NCBI GenBank assembly: GCA_036365145.1
Contig: JAEOAD010000029.1
Location: 27,123,501 to 27,187,500, forward strand
Reading direction: 5' to 3'
Length of the DNA stretch: 64,000 nucleotides
Origin: Orientallactaga sibirica
Lineage: Eukaryota; Chordata; Mammalia; Rodentia; Dipodidae
Shown here: one piece after another, positions 30,764-40,510 of the stretch
Layout of the letters: the number at the start of each line of letters is the position of its first letter
How positions within the stretch are numbered: position 1 is the stretch's first letter
Program-made: the position numbers and the translations under genes
Notes under the pieces: generated by a model
Told to the model about the DNA's origin: nothing
The model's input: the letters and a program-made list of their open reading frames with translations, nothing else
Database searches by the model: none

Positions 30764-31003
30764 TTTTTTTTAAATATTTTATTTTTTATTTATTTATTTG
30801 AGAGAGAGAGATACAGAAATAGGCAGGTAGAAAGAGAGAGAGAGAGAATGGGTACGCCAGGGCCTCCAGCCACTGCAAACGAACTCCAGATGCATGCACC
30901 CCCTTGTGCATCTGGCTTACGTGGGTCCTGGAGAATCGAGCCTTGAACCGGGGTCCTTAGGCTCCATAGGCAAGCGTTTAACCGCTAAGCCATCTCTCCA
31001 GCC
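30764..31003 (-). mobile_element. tRNA-derived SINE in L1
   Basis: Full reverse copy, with a 15-bp target-site duplication cttctccaccttatt at 30749-30763 and 31004-31018. Shares the gagccttgaaccgg variant with 19692-19885. Confidence 0.95.
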
Positions 31004-31319
31004 CTTCTCCACCTTATTTAATGAGAGTCTCTCATTTGAGCCTGGAACTCCCTGGTTCAGCTGGTCCAGGTAACCAGCTTGTCCCAGGTGTCTCCTGTCT
31101 CCTCCCAGGCGCTGAGATTATAGGCAGCCCACCACGCCTGCTCAGCATTTACAGGGTTGTGGCGGACAGCTCCTCCAGTGAGTTTTTGTATCATGTAATG
31201 AAAGTTGCTCCCTCCCTCCCCATGTGGATGTCCAGTTGCTATAGCATCTTTGTTGAATTTCTTTGATGCTGTGGCAGTTTGAATGGATGTTCCTCAATAG
31301 ATTCAGGCGTTTTATTTTT

Positions 31320-31468
31320 ATTTATTGATTTTTCAAGGTAGGGTCTTGCTATAGCCCAGGCTGACCTGGAAACCACTATGTATTCTTAGGGTGGCCTCAG
31401 ACTTGTGGTGATCCTCTTACTTCTGCCTCCTGAATGCTGGGATTGAAGACATGTGCCACCATGCCTGG
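31320..31468 (-). mobile_element. B1 SINE
   Basis: Reverse B1 in the left part of the hAT-like element. Confidence 0.85.
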
Positions 31469-31675
31469 TGAAATTTATTCATTCATTCATTCATTCATTC
31501 ATTCATTCATTTATGAGAGAGGCAGATAAAGAGAAAGAATGGGTGCGCCAGGGCCTCTAGCCACTGCATGTACCACCATGTGCATCTGACTTTTTGTGGC
31601 TGCTGGGGAATCAAACCTGTATCCTTTGGTTTTATAGGCAAGCACAATAACCGCTAAGCCATCTCTCCAACTCTC
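31469..31675 (-). mobile_element. tRNA-derived SINE with (ATTC)n
   Basis: The reverse tail is an ATTC array (31469-31511) instead of TTTA; the head end is ccatctctccaactc. Confidence 0.85.
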
Positions 31676-32437
31676 AGGAGTTTTATTCAAGCTTGTAACT
31701 TGTAACTGGAGGAGTTGTCACTGTGGATAGATCCTAGGGTCCAGCCCTAAGGAGTGTTTAGGGGCAGATCTTGAATTCTAGCCTAAGGAATGCAGAGTCT
31801 GAATTCTGCTAGGGTTTCTGGAATGTGCTTGCTTATGGTGCTGGTTGTGGGCCAGCTTCTTCTGCCATTTTGGAACTTTCCCTGGATCTGTAAGCTTCAG
31901 ATAAATCCTGTTCCTCCCATAAACTGTGTCTGGTTTGGAGGTTCATCCCAACAACATGAAGCTGACTATTACAGATGCCTTTATAACAATTAACTGGGCA
32001 TATTATACATATCTACTCAAAATTACTGTAGTTATACAGCAAGCCATATCACAGGAAGAAAGATTCCTTATTCTTTTTTCAGAATTGTTTTTCTTTCCTA
32101 GGGAGAATCTGTAGGAAGTCTAGGGTATCTGTGAAATTGAGAATCATAATAGTTCAGATTTGAAGGTTAAGTTTTCTTCATGTTGCTATATGTTCACAAA
32201 GAAACTTATACATGTGAATATTCATAGCATCTTTATTTAAAATAACTGCAAGCTACAAGTGACCTAGATGGTCATTCCATGGTGAGTGACAGAACAATAC
32301 AACAGTAAAAAGGAACACCTTTTTGAACATATGCAGTAGCTTTGAAGAACCTTGGAAGTTATGCTGAAGGGAAAAGCTTATCTCCAAGGGCTGCACAGCC
32401 CACTTATATAATCTTGTTTTTAAATTTTTTTGGGGGT

Positions 32438-32797
32438 GTGGTAGTTTGAATAGATGGCCCCCAATATATTCAGTGTTTTATTAGTTTATAGTTTGCATCT
32501 GCAGCCACCTTGCTAGAGGCAATGTCACTGGGCAGTTCTTAAGGAGTGGTGGTGGGTTTGAGATTCCATTGTAAAGATATGCAACGTGTGCCTAGTAGGA
32601 GTTCTTAAAGTGTGCTGTGTTGTGTGGCTGGTGGTTTTTTTCTCTCTCTGCTTGGCCCTGTGTAGACAGGACAGCTTCTTCTGCCATTACAGATCCCCTG
32701 GATCTGTAAGCTTCAATAAATAATATCCCTTCCTCCATAACTGTGCCTGGTCTGGAAGTTCATCTCAGCGAACCTGAAGCTGTCTGCTACAGGGGGG
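32438..32797 (+). mobile_element. hAT-like non-autonomous rodent element, copy 2
   Basis: Uninterrupted copy: gtggtagtttgaatagatgg at the left, agcttcttctgccattacag and ggatctgtaagcttcaataa inside, gaagctgtctgctacag at the right. Lines up with copy 1 over its whole right half. Confidence 0.6.
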
Positions 32798-32898
32798 TCA
32801 CAGTTTCAGTGGAGCTCAGACTGACCTCAAACTCAAGATCTTACTCCCTCATCCTTTCAAATATTATGATTATAGGTGTGTGCCACCATGCCCAGCTC
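32798..32898 (-). mobile_element. B1 SINE remnant
   Basis: gagctcagactgacctcaaa to ccaccatgcccagc; central part diverged. Confidence 0.65.
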
Positions 32899-33065
32899 TT
32901 ACATAATATTCATGAAATAAAGTTCTAGAGAGGGGGAAGAGACAGTGGTTTCTGGGGACTGGGAATGGGTGGTGGGTGCTAAGGGGTAGTTCTTGCAGTA
33001 AAGGTCCACACATTTACATGAGGATATCTTGTTCTCATGGAACAGTTTACTGTTCCTACTGTGGT

Positions 33066-33203
33066 GCTGACAGCAGAGCCTCTAGCTACTGAACTCCAGA
33101 GGCATGTTCCACTTTGGGTGTCTGGCTTTGTGTGGGTATTGGGGAATTGAACATGGGCTGTCAGGCTAAGTGCCTTTAACCACTGAGCCATCTGTCCAGC
33201 CCA
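33066..33203 (-). mobile_element. tRNA-derived SINE, truncated
   Basis: Begins in the middle of the element (gagcctctagctactgaact) and ends ccatctgtccagccc; the tail is missing. Confidence 0.8.
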
Positions 33204-33289
33204 CTAGAGCTTTGTATGTGCACATTCATGTGTGTGCAGACCAGAGGACAACTTTGGGTGTTGTTCCTTAGACTCTGGCCACCTTTTTT

Positions 33290-33420
33290 TTTGTTTTGTT
33301 TTGGTTTTTCAAGGTAGGGTCTCACTCTAGCTCAGGCTGACCTGGGTCTCAGGGTGGCCTTGAACTCATGATGATCCTCCTACCTCTGCCTCCTAAGTGC
33401 TGGGATTAAAGGCGTGCACC
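33290..33420 (-). mobile_element. B1 SINE
   Basis: Reverse B1, 5' end cut after attaaaggcgtgcacc by the next SINE. Confidence 0.85.
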
Positions 33421-33608
33421 TTTATTTAAATAAATAAATAAGAGGGAGAGTGAGAATGGGTGCGCCAGGGCTTCTACCCACTGCAAACGAACACCAAAAA
33501 TGAACACCCCCTTGTACATCTGGCTTGCATGGGACCTAGAGAATCGAACCGGGGCTATTTGGCTTTGCAGACAAATGCCTTAACTGCTAAGCCATCCCTC
33601 CAGCCCCC
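33421..33608 (-). mobile_element. tRNA-derived SINE
   Basis: Reverse copy with core variant acaccaaaaatgaac and head end ccatccctccagccc. Confidence 0.88.
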
Positions 33609-33725
33609 CTCCCCCCTTTTTTCCTTAAAGACAAGGTTCCTCAGTGGTCTGAAGCTTGCCAATAGGCTAGACTGGTTGGCCAGCAACCTCAAGGAACCTG
33701 CTCTCTCCATCTCCCCAGGGCTGGC

Positions 33726-33728
33726 TTT

Positions 33729-33759
<31 letters not shown>

Positions 33760-33880
33760 TTATTTATTATTTTGGTTTTTCAAGGTAGTGGAATTCAACT
33801 CTGTAGTCTCAGGGTGGCCTTGAACTTCCTCTGCCTGCTGAGTGCTGGGATTAAAGGCATGTGCCACCACGATCGGCTTT
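33726..33880 (-). mobile_element. B1 SINE with (TTTA)n tail
   Basis: TTTA array then a reverse B1 that lacks the tctcactctagcccagg block. Confidence 0.85.
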
Positions 33881-33889
33881 TTTTTTTTT

Positions 33890-33917
33890 TTTAAAAACAC
33901 CATTTTTTTAAAAGATT

Positions 33918-33948
<31 letters not shown>

Positions 33949-34125
33949 TTTGAGACAGAGAGAGGGAGAGAGAGAGTGAGAATGGGCACTCCAAGGCCTC
34001 TAGCCATTGCAAATGAACTCCAGATGCATGCGCCACCATGTGCATCATGTGGGACTTGGAGAATTGAACTAGGATCCTTAGGCTTTGCAAGAATGTGCCT
34101 TAACTGCTAAGCCATCTCTCCATCC
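33890..34125 (-). mobile_element. tRNA-derived SINE
   Basis: Reverse copy with TTTA tail (33917-33952). cacgatcggctttt before and cacgattggctttt after it are a target duplication with one mismatch. Confidence 0.9.
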
Positions 34126-34157
34126 CACGATTGGCTTTTATTTTATTAAAACATTTT

Positions 34158-34285
34158 ATTCACGTGTGCATCAGGAGTCTGTTTGCAGCAGTTGGAGGCC
34201 CTGGCACATCAGTTCTCTCTCTCTCTGTCCCCTTCTCTCTCACCCTCTAAAATACCAAACAAATAAATGAAAATTAAAAAAAAAA
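34158..34285 (+). mobile_element. tRNA-derived SINE, 5'-truncated
   Basis: Only the 3' half: gtgcatcaggagtctgtttg, ggaggccctggc, CT-rich, aaataaatga. Confidence 0.8.
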
Positions 34286-34422
34286 TAAGGCAAAGGAACA
34301 GTAAGACTACTTACAGTGCACACTTCCAGACACAAAATGGCCTGGATATTCAAGACCTCACAGTGCCTGCACAAGACCCTCATAGTAGGAGGAAAAGATG
34401 ATGACATCAAAATAAAAAAGAG

Positions 34423-34630
34423 GGCTAGAGAAATGGTTTAGTGGTTAAGGCACATGCCTGCAATGCCAAAAGACCAGGGTTTGATTTCCCAGGACCCACA
34501 TAAGCCAGATGCATAAAGTGGCACATGCATCTGGAGTGTGTTTGCAGTGACTGGAGGCTCTCTCTCCCTCTCTCTTTCTGCCTCTCTTTGTAGTAAATGA
34601 ATAAATAAAAAATATTAAAAAAAAAAATAA
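34423..34630 (+). mobile_element. tRNA-derived SINE
   Basis: Plus-strand copy lacking the ggcctggcgcgcccattc block. Confidence 0.87.
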
Positions 34631-34635
34631 AAGAA

Positions 34636-34848
34636 GACCGGGCATGGTGGCACATGCCTTTAGTCCCAGCACTCGGGAAGCAGAGGTAGGAGGATCACTA
34701 TGAGTTCGAGGCCACCCTGAGACTACATAGTGAATTCCAGGTCAACCTGGGCTAGAATGAGTCTCTACCTTGAAAAACCAAAAAATAAATAAAATAAAAT
34801 AAAATAAAATAAAATAAAATAAAATAAAATAAAATAAAATAAAATAGA
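34636..34848 (+). mobile_element. B1 SINE with (AAAAT)n tail
   Basis: Full B1 followed by a pure pentanucleotide tail of about ten AAAAT units (34790-34845). Confidence 0.92.
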
Positions 34849-34966
34849 GACTAATTGAGAGACGGAGGGAATATAATGTAGAGTGGATTTGGGAAGTGGG
34901 GGAGTGGAGGGAATTATGGTTTATTGTCTATAGTTATGGAAGTTGTCAACAAAAAAGTAAAAAAAG

Positions 34967-35125
34967 CCGGGCACGGTGGCACACGCCTTTAATCCCAGCA
35001 CTGGGGAGGAAGAGGTGGGAGGATCGCTGTAAGTTCAAAGCCACCCTGAGACTACATAGTGAATTCCAGGTCAGCCTGAGCTAGAGTGAGACCCTACCTC
35101 GAAAAACCAAAAACAAACAAACACA
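34967..35125 (+). mobile_element. B1 SINE
   Basis: Full B1 at the 3' end of the sense L1 UTR; tail CAAACAAACAC. Confidence 0.9.
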
Positions 35126-35127
35126 TC

Positions 35128-35340
35128 ATTTTATTCATTTATTTGAGATAGAGGGAGAAAGAGAGACAGAGAATGGGTATGCCAGGGTCTTTAGCCACTG
35201 CAAATGAACTCCCAACATATATGCCACCTTGTGCATTGGCTTTATGTGGATACAGGAGAGTCAAACCTGGTTCCTTTGGCTTTTGCCCCCAAACACCTTA
35301 ACCTCTAAGCGCCTTAACCGCTAAGTCATCTCTCCAGCCC
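35128..35340 (-). mobile_element. tRNA-derived SINE
   Basis: Reverse copy with an internal repeat of 'accttaaccncctaagcgc' before its head, so the A-box region is duplicated. Confidence 0.85.
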
Positions 35341-35590
35341 CTAGTTTTTTGTTTGTTTTTTCTTGTTTTGTTTTCCAGGTTGGTTCTTACTTAGCCCAGG
35401 ATGACCTGGAACTCACTCTGTAGTCCCAGGCTAGCCTCAAACTCACAGCGATCCTCCTACCTCTGCTTCCTGATCGCTGGGATTAAAAAGACATGCACAC
35501 CCCACGCCCTGCTCAAACATGAGTTCTACGATTGAACTCTGGTCCTCATGCTGGTAGGACAACCACTTTACCAATTGAGCTACTGCCCTA
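35341..35590 (-). mobile_element. ID-B1 dimeric SINE
   Basis: Reverse B1 half (35365-35515) followed by the reverse ID-like half (attgaactctggtcctcatg to ccaattgagctactgccc). Confidence 0.7.
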
Positions 35591-35599
35591 AAAGGGCTT

Positions 35600-35800
35600 T
35601 TGAAAGCCTATGAAATCTGAGCAAGCTTTGTAGATTATACCAGGATCAATATCCTGATTTTAGTTGTGTGATGGATTCAAGTTGGTGATGGAAGGTGTGA
35701 ACCATGGAGGAGGCTAGTTGTGGGATGCATGGGACCTCCCTGTATTTTATTTTCAATTTCCTTTGACTCTACAATTACTTCAAGATAAAAGCGATAAAGA
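35600..35800 (+). mobile_element. Old L1 LINE 3' end, sense
   Basis: Old L1M-type terminal pattern: agattataccaggatcaata, tgggacctccctgtatttta, ctctacaattacttcaagat, then AAAA. Confidence 0.72.
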
Positions 35801-36752
35801 AAAACAAGACATCCTTATATTCTGTTCTTGTCCAGTCAACAATGTCAAACCTATGAAAACACTGACACGTGGCTATCTCTGAAGGCAGCGTCTTCCAGTG
35901 CCCTAACCATCCTGGACTTGAAGCAGCTATGGCCTGGCGTTAACATTAGTGAATCCAGGATGATGAGTTTGCCCTTGCTCGCTACGTATTTCACTATACT
36001 TTTAAATATGTTTTAGTTATTCCTTTATCTTGAAAAGAAAATGAATGTAAAGATAAGCAGGAAGAGTGCTAGGCTTTGTAGCTCCATATGATCTTGGTCT
36101 GTTGACAGAATTAGTCTGAACATTTACTATTTTCTTGGTAAAACTACTCCATCACAGACTTCTCCCCATGTGTTAACTGTGGGTTGCGAAGCCTCAAAAT
36201 GTAATCCATCTTTTTTATTATGACAAACTAATTTAATTTTAATTGCTCGTTACAGTATTGCAGGGTTAGGAGGCGCTATCTTTAATTATCTTTTGGGGGG
36301 ATTGTTTCAGAAGTGTAGAGTCATCCTTTTGGAATCAGCCACCTGACTGTGAGCTCTAAACATTTGCGAGAACAGTCTGTCCTTCCCCCTGGCGCATGTA
36401 GAAGAATTCCAGGTGGGCGGTTCTCCCCTTCCTGGTCCTATTTAAAAATACAAATGTCATTGCAGGAGTCCCACCCCCACCTCCCCAATACCAAGTGAGT
36501 GACAGAGAATGGTGCCTCTCCAGTGCTCATTTGAATATTGTCCATGCCCTTTGGAGATCATTTTTCTCAGTGACATGTTAAACAATCTCAGGTCAGCCAC
36601 AGTACTTAAAGGTCTCCGTGGGTGTCAGGAATGCAGCTAACAAATGCATAAGACCTGCGCAGAGTGGTCCCTTGGCTCCTCTGGTGTACATCCTCATCTC
36701 GCCACTCGGGAGTAGGGTGCTGTGTCTGTTGCTTGTGAAATATGCAGTTGCC

Positions 36753-36804
<52 letters not shown>

Positions 36805-37785
36805 AGGGGCATGGCTCTGCACTTGCTGGCCAAAAGATGTCATTGAAAACGCAGAGAAGTCTTCACACTGCTCTTTGTGGTAGGGTGGCCTCCCTTCCCG
36901 TGGGCAAACCCGGGTCTGGAGCCCTCCCGGCTGCCCAGTGGCTTTTGTGTGTTTGCAGCTTTCAGCTCCTGTCCATCAGGCTGAATGGGTCCATTCAGGG
37001 GCATTCATGCGCCTCCGACGAGACCCAGGCTGCCGGGACACAGTGAGCTGAGAGGGCGCTGCGGGCCCTGCACATTGAGAATGTGCCTGCCTGCTCAGCC
37101 TGCATCCAGGAACCTCTAGTTTTCAAGCGAACCCAGAAGTGACGCTGGACAGCCATTTGGGGTTCATTCATGCTGTGCGCTTGAGGGCCACGGAAGGGCG
37201 GGATAGAAGGAGTGAGTAAGTCCAGGCCTGTGTGAGCTTATCTTTGGTTCTGACTCTGTGCACACCGCCCTGCTGCTCTCTGCTAGGAGTAGAGGCCTTG
37301 ACTTCTTTATGTTTATGGGCCTGACTACCTGAGGTGCACAATAAGTGCTTGTTGAGAGTGAAGTGAGGGGTTGCTGCTTCCATGCAGCCCCGGGGATCAC
37401 TGGTGTACTAAGATACTAAGTGGCCTCAGAAGAGGCCCAGCCTGCTATGCTTCTAGAGGTGTGGTCAGCCTACCGAAGAGCAGGGCGTCACCTGTGTTTC
37501 AAGAACAGTGGAGTTTGACATTGGGAGGGACAAAGCAACATTGGACAAAAAGCATTTTCAAGATGGAAAGTAGCCGTAGAGAAGGGCCGTGCTAGGTATT
37601 CACATTTGATATTTCAGTCTTTTTTAGGGAATGCCCCAGGCCTCTGTAGAGACACCTTACCCTGGCCTGACTCAGTTGGTAGTAGGTGTGACTTAGGCAT
37701 AGACTTAATCGATTTCCTATGACGTACGCCATTTGGTAGCCAACATCCTTGAAAACTCTGGTCCTGGTTCTCGCCAATGCCAAGT
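35801..37785. other. SINE-free block, candidate regulatory DNA
   Basis: About 2 kb without any recognised transposon, unusual in a window with a SINE every few hundred bases. AT-rich homeobox-like words (taatttaattttaattg) lie at 36228-36245 and a CpG-bearing GC-richer part at 36900-37210. No exon recognised. A (TG)n array sits at 36755-36802. Confidence 0.45.
36755..36802. repeat. (TG)24 microsatellite
   Basis: Pure 48-base dinucleotide array inside the SINE-free block, so not part of a SINE tail. Confidence 0.98.
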
Positions 37786-37990
37786 TTGACTCCCCAGAAT
37801 TTATGTAGAAATCTTGACATACCAGTGAGTGGAGACAGAAGAATTGCTGGGGCTTGCCAGCTCACACAGCAGTTCCAGGTCGAGGGAGAAACCCTGTCCT
37901 AAGGAAATATATGGATGAATGATAAGAGACCCAACGTTTTCCTTTTGCCTCTGCTCACATGCCCATGGGGCACGTACATATCACAGCCAC
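37786..37990 (+). mobile_element. B4-type dimeric SINE, 5'-truncated
   Basis: B1-like half (ttgctggggcttgccagctc, ccctgtcctaaggaa) and a B4-like tail with gagacccaacgttttcc. Confidence 0.6.
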
Positions 37991-38061
37991 CACTTAATAT
38001 ACAATACACACACATGCATGTATGCATGCATAAGTACTATATATGTATATGTGTGTATATA

Positions 38062-38203
38062 TTCTGAGGTAGGGTCTCACTCTAGCTCAGGCTGACCTGG
38101 AATTCACTATATAGTCTCAGGGTGGCCTCGAACTCATGGCGATCCTCCTACCTCTGCCTCCCGAGTGCTGGGATTAAATGCATGCTCCACCACACCCGGC
38201 CAA
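38062..38203 (-). mobile_element. B1 SINE
   Basis: Reverse B1 ending ccaccacacccggc; preceded by AT/TG-rich simple sequence from 38010. Confidence 0.9.
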
Positions 38204-38241
38204 AAATATTTTTTAAAAACCCTCTTGGAATTGTACTGAAA

Positions 38242-38393
38242 GGCTGGAGAGATGGCTTAGCAGTTAAGGCACTTGCCTGCAAAGCCTAAGGATCCAAGTT
38301 TGATTCCCCAGTACCCACATACAGTTGCATGCTCACTCTCTGTCTCTCTCACTCTGTGTCTCTCTTTGCTTTGAAAATAATAAAAAATTTTAA
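38242..38393 (+). mobile_element. tRNA-derived SINE, internally deleted
   Basis: Head and B box present; the core between cccacata and gctcactctc is missing. Confidence 0.87.
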
Positions 38394-38394
38394 C

Positions 38395-38661
38395 GGGCTG
38401 GAGAGATGGCTTAGCCGTTAAGGCGCCTGCCTGCTAAGCCTAAGAACCCGGTTCCAATCTCCAGGTCCCATGTTTAGCCAGATGCAAAGTGACACAAGGG
38501 CACAATGCCGCACTTGACCACAAGGGGGCGCAAGCATCTGGATTTCGTTCTCAACCGCTGAGAGACTGCTGGCGCGCCCATCTCTATCTGTCTCCCTCTC
38601 CCTCTCTGTCTGTCTCTCTCTCCAAAAATAAATAAAATAAAATAAATTAAAAAAAATTTTT
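38395..38661 (+). mobile_element. Variant tRNA-derived SINE with extra internal segment
   Basis: Longer than the others. After tttagccagatgc it carries an additional stretch (aaagtgacacaagggcacaa, tgccgcacttgacca) before caagggggcgcaagcatctg, and its 3' half is diverged (ctcaaccgctgagagactgc). It may be a separate subfamily. Carries a CTCF-like core. Confidence 0.82.
38513..38532 (+). promoter_or_regulatory. Candidate CTCF site inside a SINE
   Basis: cttgaccacaagggggcgca contains CCACaAGGGGGCGC, the CTCF core with all key C and G positions. The sequence is part of the variant SINE, as known for B2 SINEs in mouse. Confidence 0.6.
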
Positions 38662-38705
38662 TTAACAAGGTTAATAAAAGAATTGGTAAAAAAATAATAA
38701 AATAG

Positions 38706-38905
38706 AGCTGGAGAGATGGCTCAATGATTAAGGCTGTTGCCTACAAAACCTAATGACCCAAGTTTGACTCTCCAGTACCCACATAATAAAGCCAGATGCA
38801 CAAAGCAGCATATGCATCTGGAGTTGGTTTGCAGTGCCTAGAAGACCTGGCGTACCCATTCTCTCTCTCTCTTTTCTCTGCTTACAAATTAATATATATA
38901 TTTTA
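38706..38905 (+). mobile_element. tRNA-derived SINE
   Basis: Full copy with a TA-rich tail (aatatatatattttaaag). Confidence 0.88.
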
Positions 38906-38911
38906 AAGTTT

Positions 38912-39056
38912 TAGTTTTTTGAGGTAGGGTTTCACTGTAGTCCAGGATGACTTGGAATTCACTATGTAGTCTCAGGGTAGCCTTGAACTCACGGCAATCC
39001 TCCTACCTTTGCCTCTCAAGAGCTGGGATTAAAGGCATGCGCCACCACGCCCAGCT
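38912..39056 (-). mobile_element. B1 SINE
   Basis: Reverse B1 ending ccaccacgcccagc; opposite in direction to the two B1 that follow. Confidence 0.88.
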
Positions 39057-39080
39057 AAAAATATTTTAAAAAATAAAAAG

Positions 39081-39232
39081 AGTTGGGTGTGGTGGCACAC
39101 TCCTTTAATGCCAGCACTTGGGAGGCAGAGGTAGGAGGATGGCTGTGAGTTCAAGGCCACCCTGAGAAAACAATAGTGAATTCCAGGACATCCTGGGCTA
39201 GAGTGAAACCCTACCTTGAAAAACCAAAAGAA
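39081..39232 (+). mobile_element. B1 SINE
   Basis: Plus-strand B1, diverged head (gagttgggtgtggtggcac). Confidence 0.88.
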
Positions 39233-39235
39233 GAG

Positions 39236-39376
39236 CCAGGCGTGATGGTGCACTTCTTCAGTCCCAGCACTTGGGAGGCAGAGGTAGGAGGATGGCTGTG
39301 AGTTCAAGGCCACCCTGAGACTACATAGTGAATTCCAGGTCAGCCTGGGCTAGAGTGAGACCCTACCTTGAAAAAC

Positions 39377-39425
<49 letters not shown>
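39236..39425 (+). mobile_element. B1 SINE with A48 tail
   Basis: Plus-strand B1 head to tail with the previous copy. The tail at 39378-39425 is 48 uninterrupted A, which suggests recent insertion or slippage. Confidence 0.92.
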
Positions 39426-39427
<2 letters not shown>

Positions 39428-39437
39428 AAATCCCTCT

Positions 39438-39648
39438 TGTGGGCTGGGGATGTAATGTAGTTCAGTTTGTAGAGTGCTTGATTGGTACACACAAAGCCCC
39501 GAGTTCAAGTTCCAGTACTGTATACATTAGGTGTGGCAATCCCAGCATTCAGGGGTGGAAGTAGTAAGGTCAGCGATTCAAGGTCGTCCTAAGTTGTATA
39601 GTGAGGTTGAGGACAGCCTAGGATACATGAGTCCCTGTCTTTAGGGGG
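39438..39648 (+). mobile_element. ID-B1 dimeric SINE, old
   Basis: ID-like half (tagagtgcttgattggtaca, cgagttcaagttcc) then B1-like half (caatcccagcattcagg, gtccctgtcttta). Confidence 0.68.
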
Positions 39649-39649
39649 A

Positions 39650-39925
39650 GAAAAAAATCCTGCTTGTGTTTGCGCTTTTGTGTGTGACAGTGAGGGTGGG
39701 GCTGTGCTGGGTAGGGATGAGGAGCCCAGTATGGGGACCTCAAGTGGAGAGATCAGGACATCTGAGAGAAGAGAGTGAATAAAGTGAGTTTCCTTCTGAT
39801 GGTCGCTGAGGGAGAGGGAGTTGTGTTGAGTAGCCACTGGTCAGTTGCTCCTGCTTCATCAAATAAGCCCCCAGCCATGCATTAGCAGCACTAATTTTAC
39901 TTGGTGAGAAACCACAAAAGACTTG
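39650..39925. other. Unique non-coding DNA
   Basis: No repeat recognised before the L1 tail. Confidence 0.45.
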
Positions 39926-39929
39926 AAAG

Positions 39930-40056
39930 CAGAAAGCCGAATAGTTGGGAGGAAGAAGGGGTGTAGTGGGAGAGGGATAAGAGAAGATAATAGGGATGAA
40001 TATCATAAAAATACATTATATACATATATGAAATTGCTAAAAATAAAATATTAATG
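39930..40056 (+). mobile_element. L1 3' tail (Lx-like), sense
   Basis: Purine-rich UTR then atcataaaaatacattatat, acatatatgaaattgc, and AAAATAAAATA, a typical rodent L1 3' end. Confidence 0.6.
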
Positions 40057-40059
40057 GAA

Positions 40060-40195
40060 GCCGGGCATAGTGGCACACACCTTTAATCCCAGCACTTAGG
40101 AGGCAGAGCTATGAGTTTGAGGCCAGCCTGGAGCTATGTATTGAGTGCCAGGTCAGTCTGAAGTGTAGTGAGACCCTACCAAAAAGAGAGAGAGA
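40060..40195 (+). mobile_element. B1 SINE
   Basis: Plus-strand B1 with deletions and a GA-rich tail. Confidence 0.85.
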
Positions 40196-40394
40196 GAGAG
40201 AAAGATTGAGATTGAGAGAGAGATCCCTTAAACTCATTACCTTTCTTCCAGAAAGTGAGAAGATGATGTAAACAGACTCCAAGGGCTTGATCAAGTGGGA
40301 ATTCAGGAAGTTTTATCTGAGGCAAGAAAAGAGGAGAACGCAGGGCTGCCCAGAGCTATATCTCTAATCTGGATTTTGGAGAATGAAAAGTTTA

Positions 40395-40510
40395 AGAGAA
40401 AAACCTGTTATGGTAGCACATGCTTTCCATCCTGTCACTTAGGAGCATGAGAAAAGATTGTGAGTTCAAAGCCAACTTGGGCTATATAGCAAGACCTGTT
40501 CTAGATAAAC
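40395..40510 (+). mobile_element. B1 SINE, old
   Basis: Eroded: ctgttatggtagcacatgct, gtgagttcaaagccaacttg. Confidence 0.65.

Larger units (their letters stand above)
29690..31290 (-). mobile_element. Rodent L1 3' UTR, antisense
   Basis: Blocks in reverse L1 3' UTR order: tttttgatggcttccataat, ttttgatgccatcttttcc, ggtagtgtcaggcactgc, aggccattttgtgtctgg, ggtgtgatagagatgtctca, catggagcgggcctccag and taacagacatgccactattg. The same family occurs in sense at 34290-34965. Interrupted by SINEs at 30037 and 30763. Confidence 0.8.
31270..31978 (+). mobile_element. hAT-like non-autonomous rodent element, copy 1, split
   Basis: Left 31270-31315 (ctgtggcagtttgaatggat), right 31676-31978 (agcttcttctgccattttgg, ggatctgtaagcttcagata, ctattacag). 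Ends form imperfect inverted repeats (ctgtggcagt against the reverse of the right end). Resembles the URR1 group, name uncertain. Confidence 0.55.
32170..33065 (+). mobile_element. Old L1 LINE 3' fragment, sense, split
   Basis: Pieces 32170-32435 (acttatacatgtgaatattc, catagcatctttatttaaaa) and 32900-33065 (gacagtggtttctggggact) follow the order of old mammalian L1 3' ends. Separated by a hAT-like element and a B1 remnant. Confidence 0.65.
33205..34140 (-). mobile_element. B4-type dimeric SINE broken by nested SINEs
   Basis: Pieces: tail 33205-33283 (TG-rich, agaccagaggacaacttt) and B1-like half 33609-33725 (agacaaggttcctcagtgg, tggttggccagcaacc). Nested: B1 at 33290, tRNA SINE at 33420, B1 at 33768 and tRNA SINE at 33890. 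Confidence 0.6.
34290..34965 (+). mobile_element. Rodent L1 3' UTR, sense, split
   Basis: 34290-34420 (acacaaaatggcctggatat, caagacctcacagtgcctg, gatgatgacatcaaaataaa) and 34850-34965 (agactaattgagagacgg, gttatggaagttgtcaac) are the reverse complement of the family at 29690-31290. Interrupted by one tRNA SINE and one B1. Confidence 0.82.

Noticed and set aside
36430..36450. TATA or MEF2-like promoter (ctatttaaaaata)
   Set aside because: A single AT-rich word without other promoter features; one base off the MEF2 consensus.
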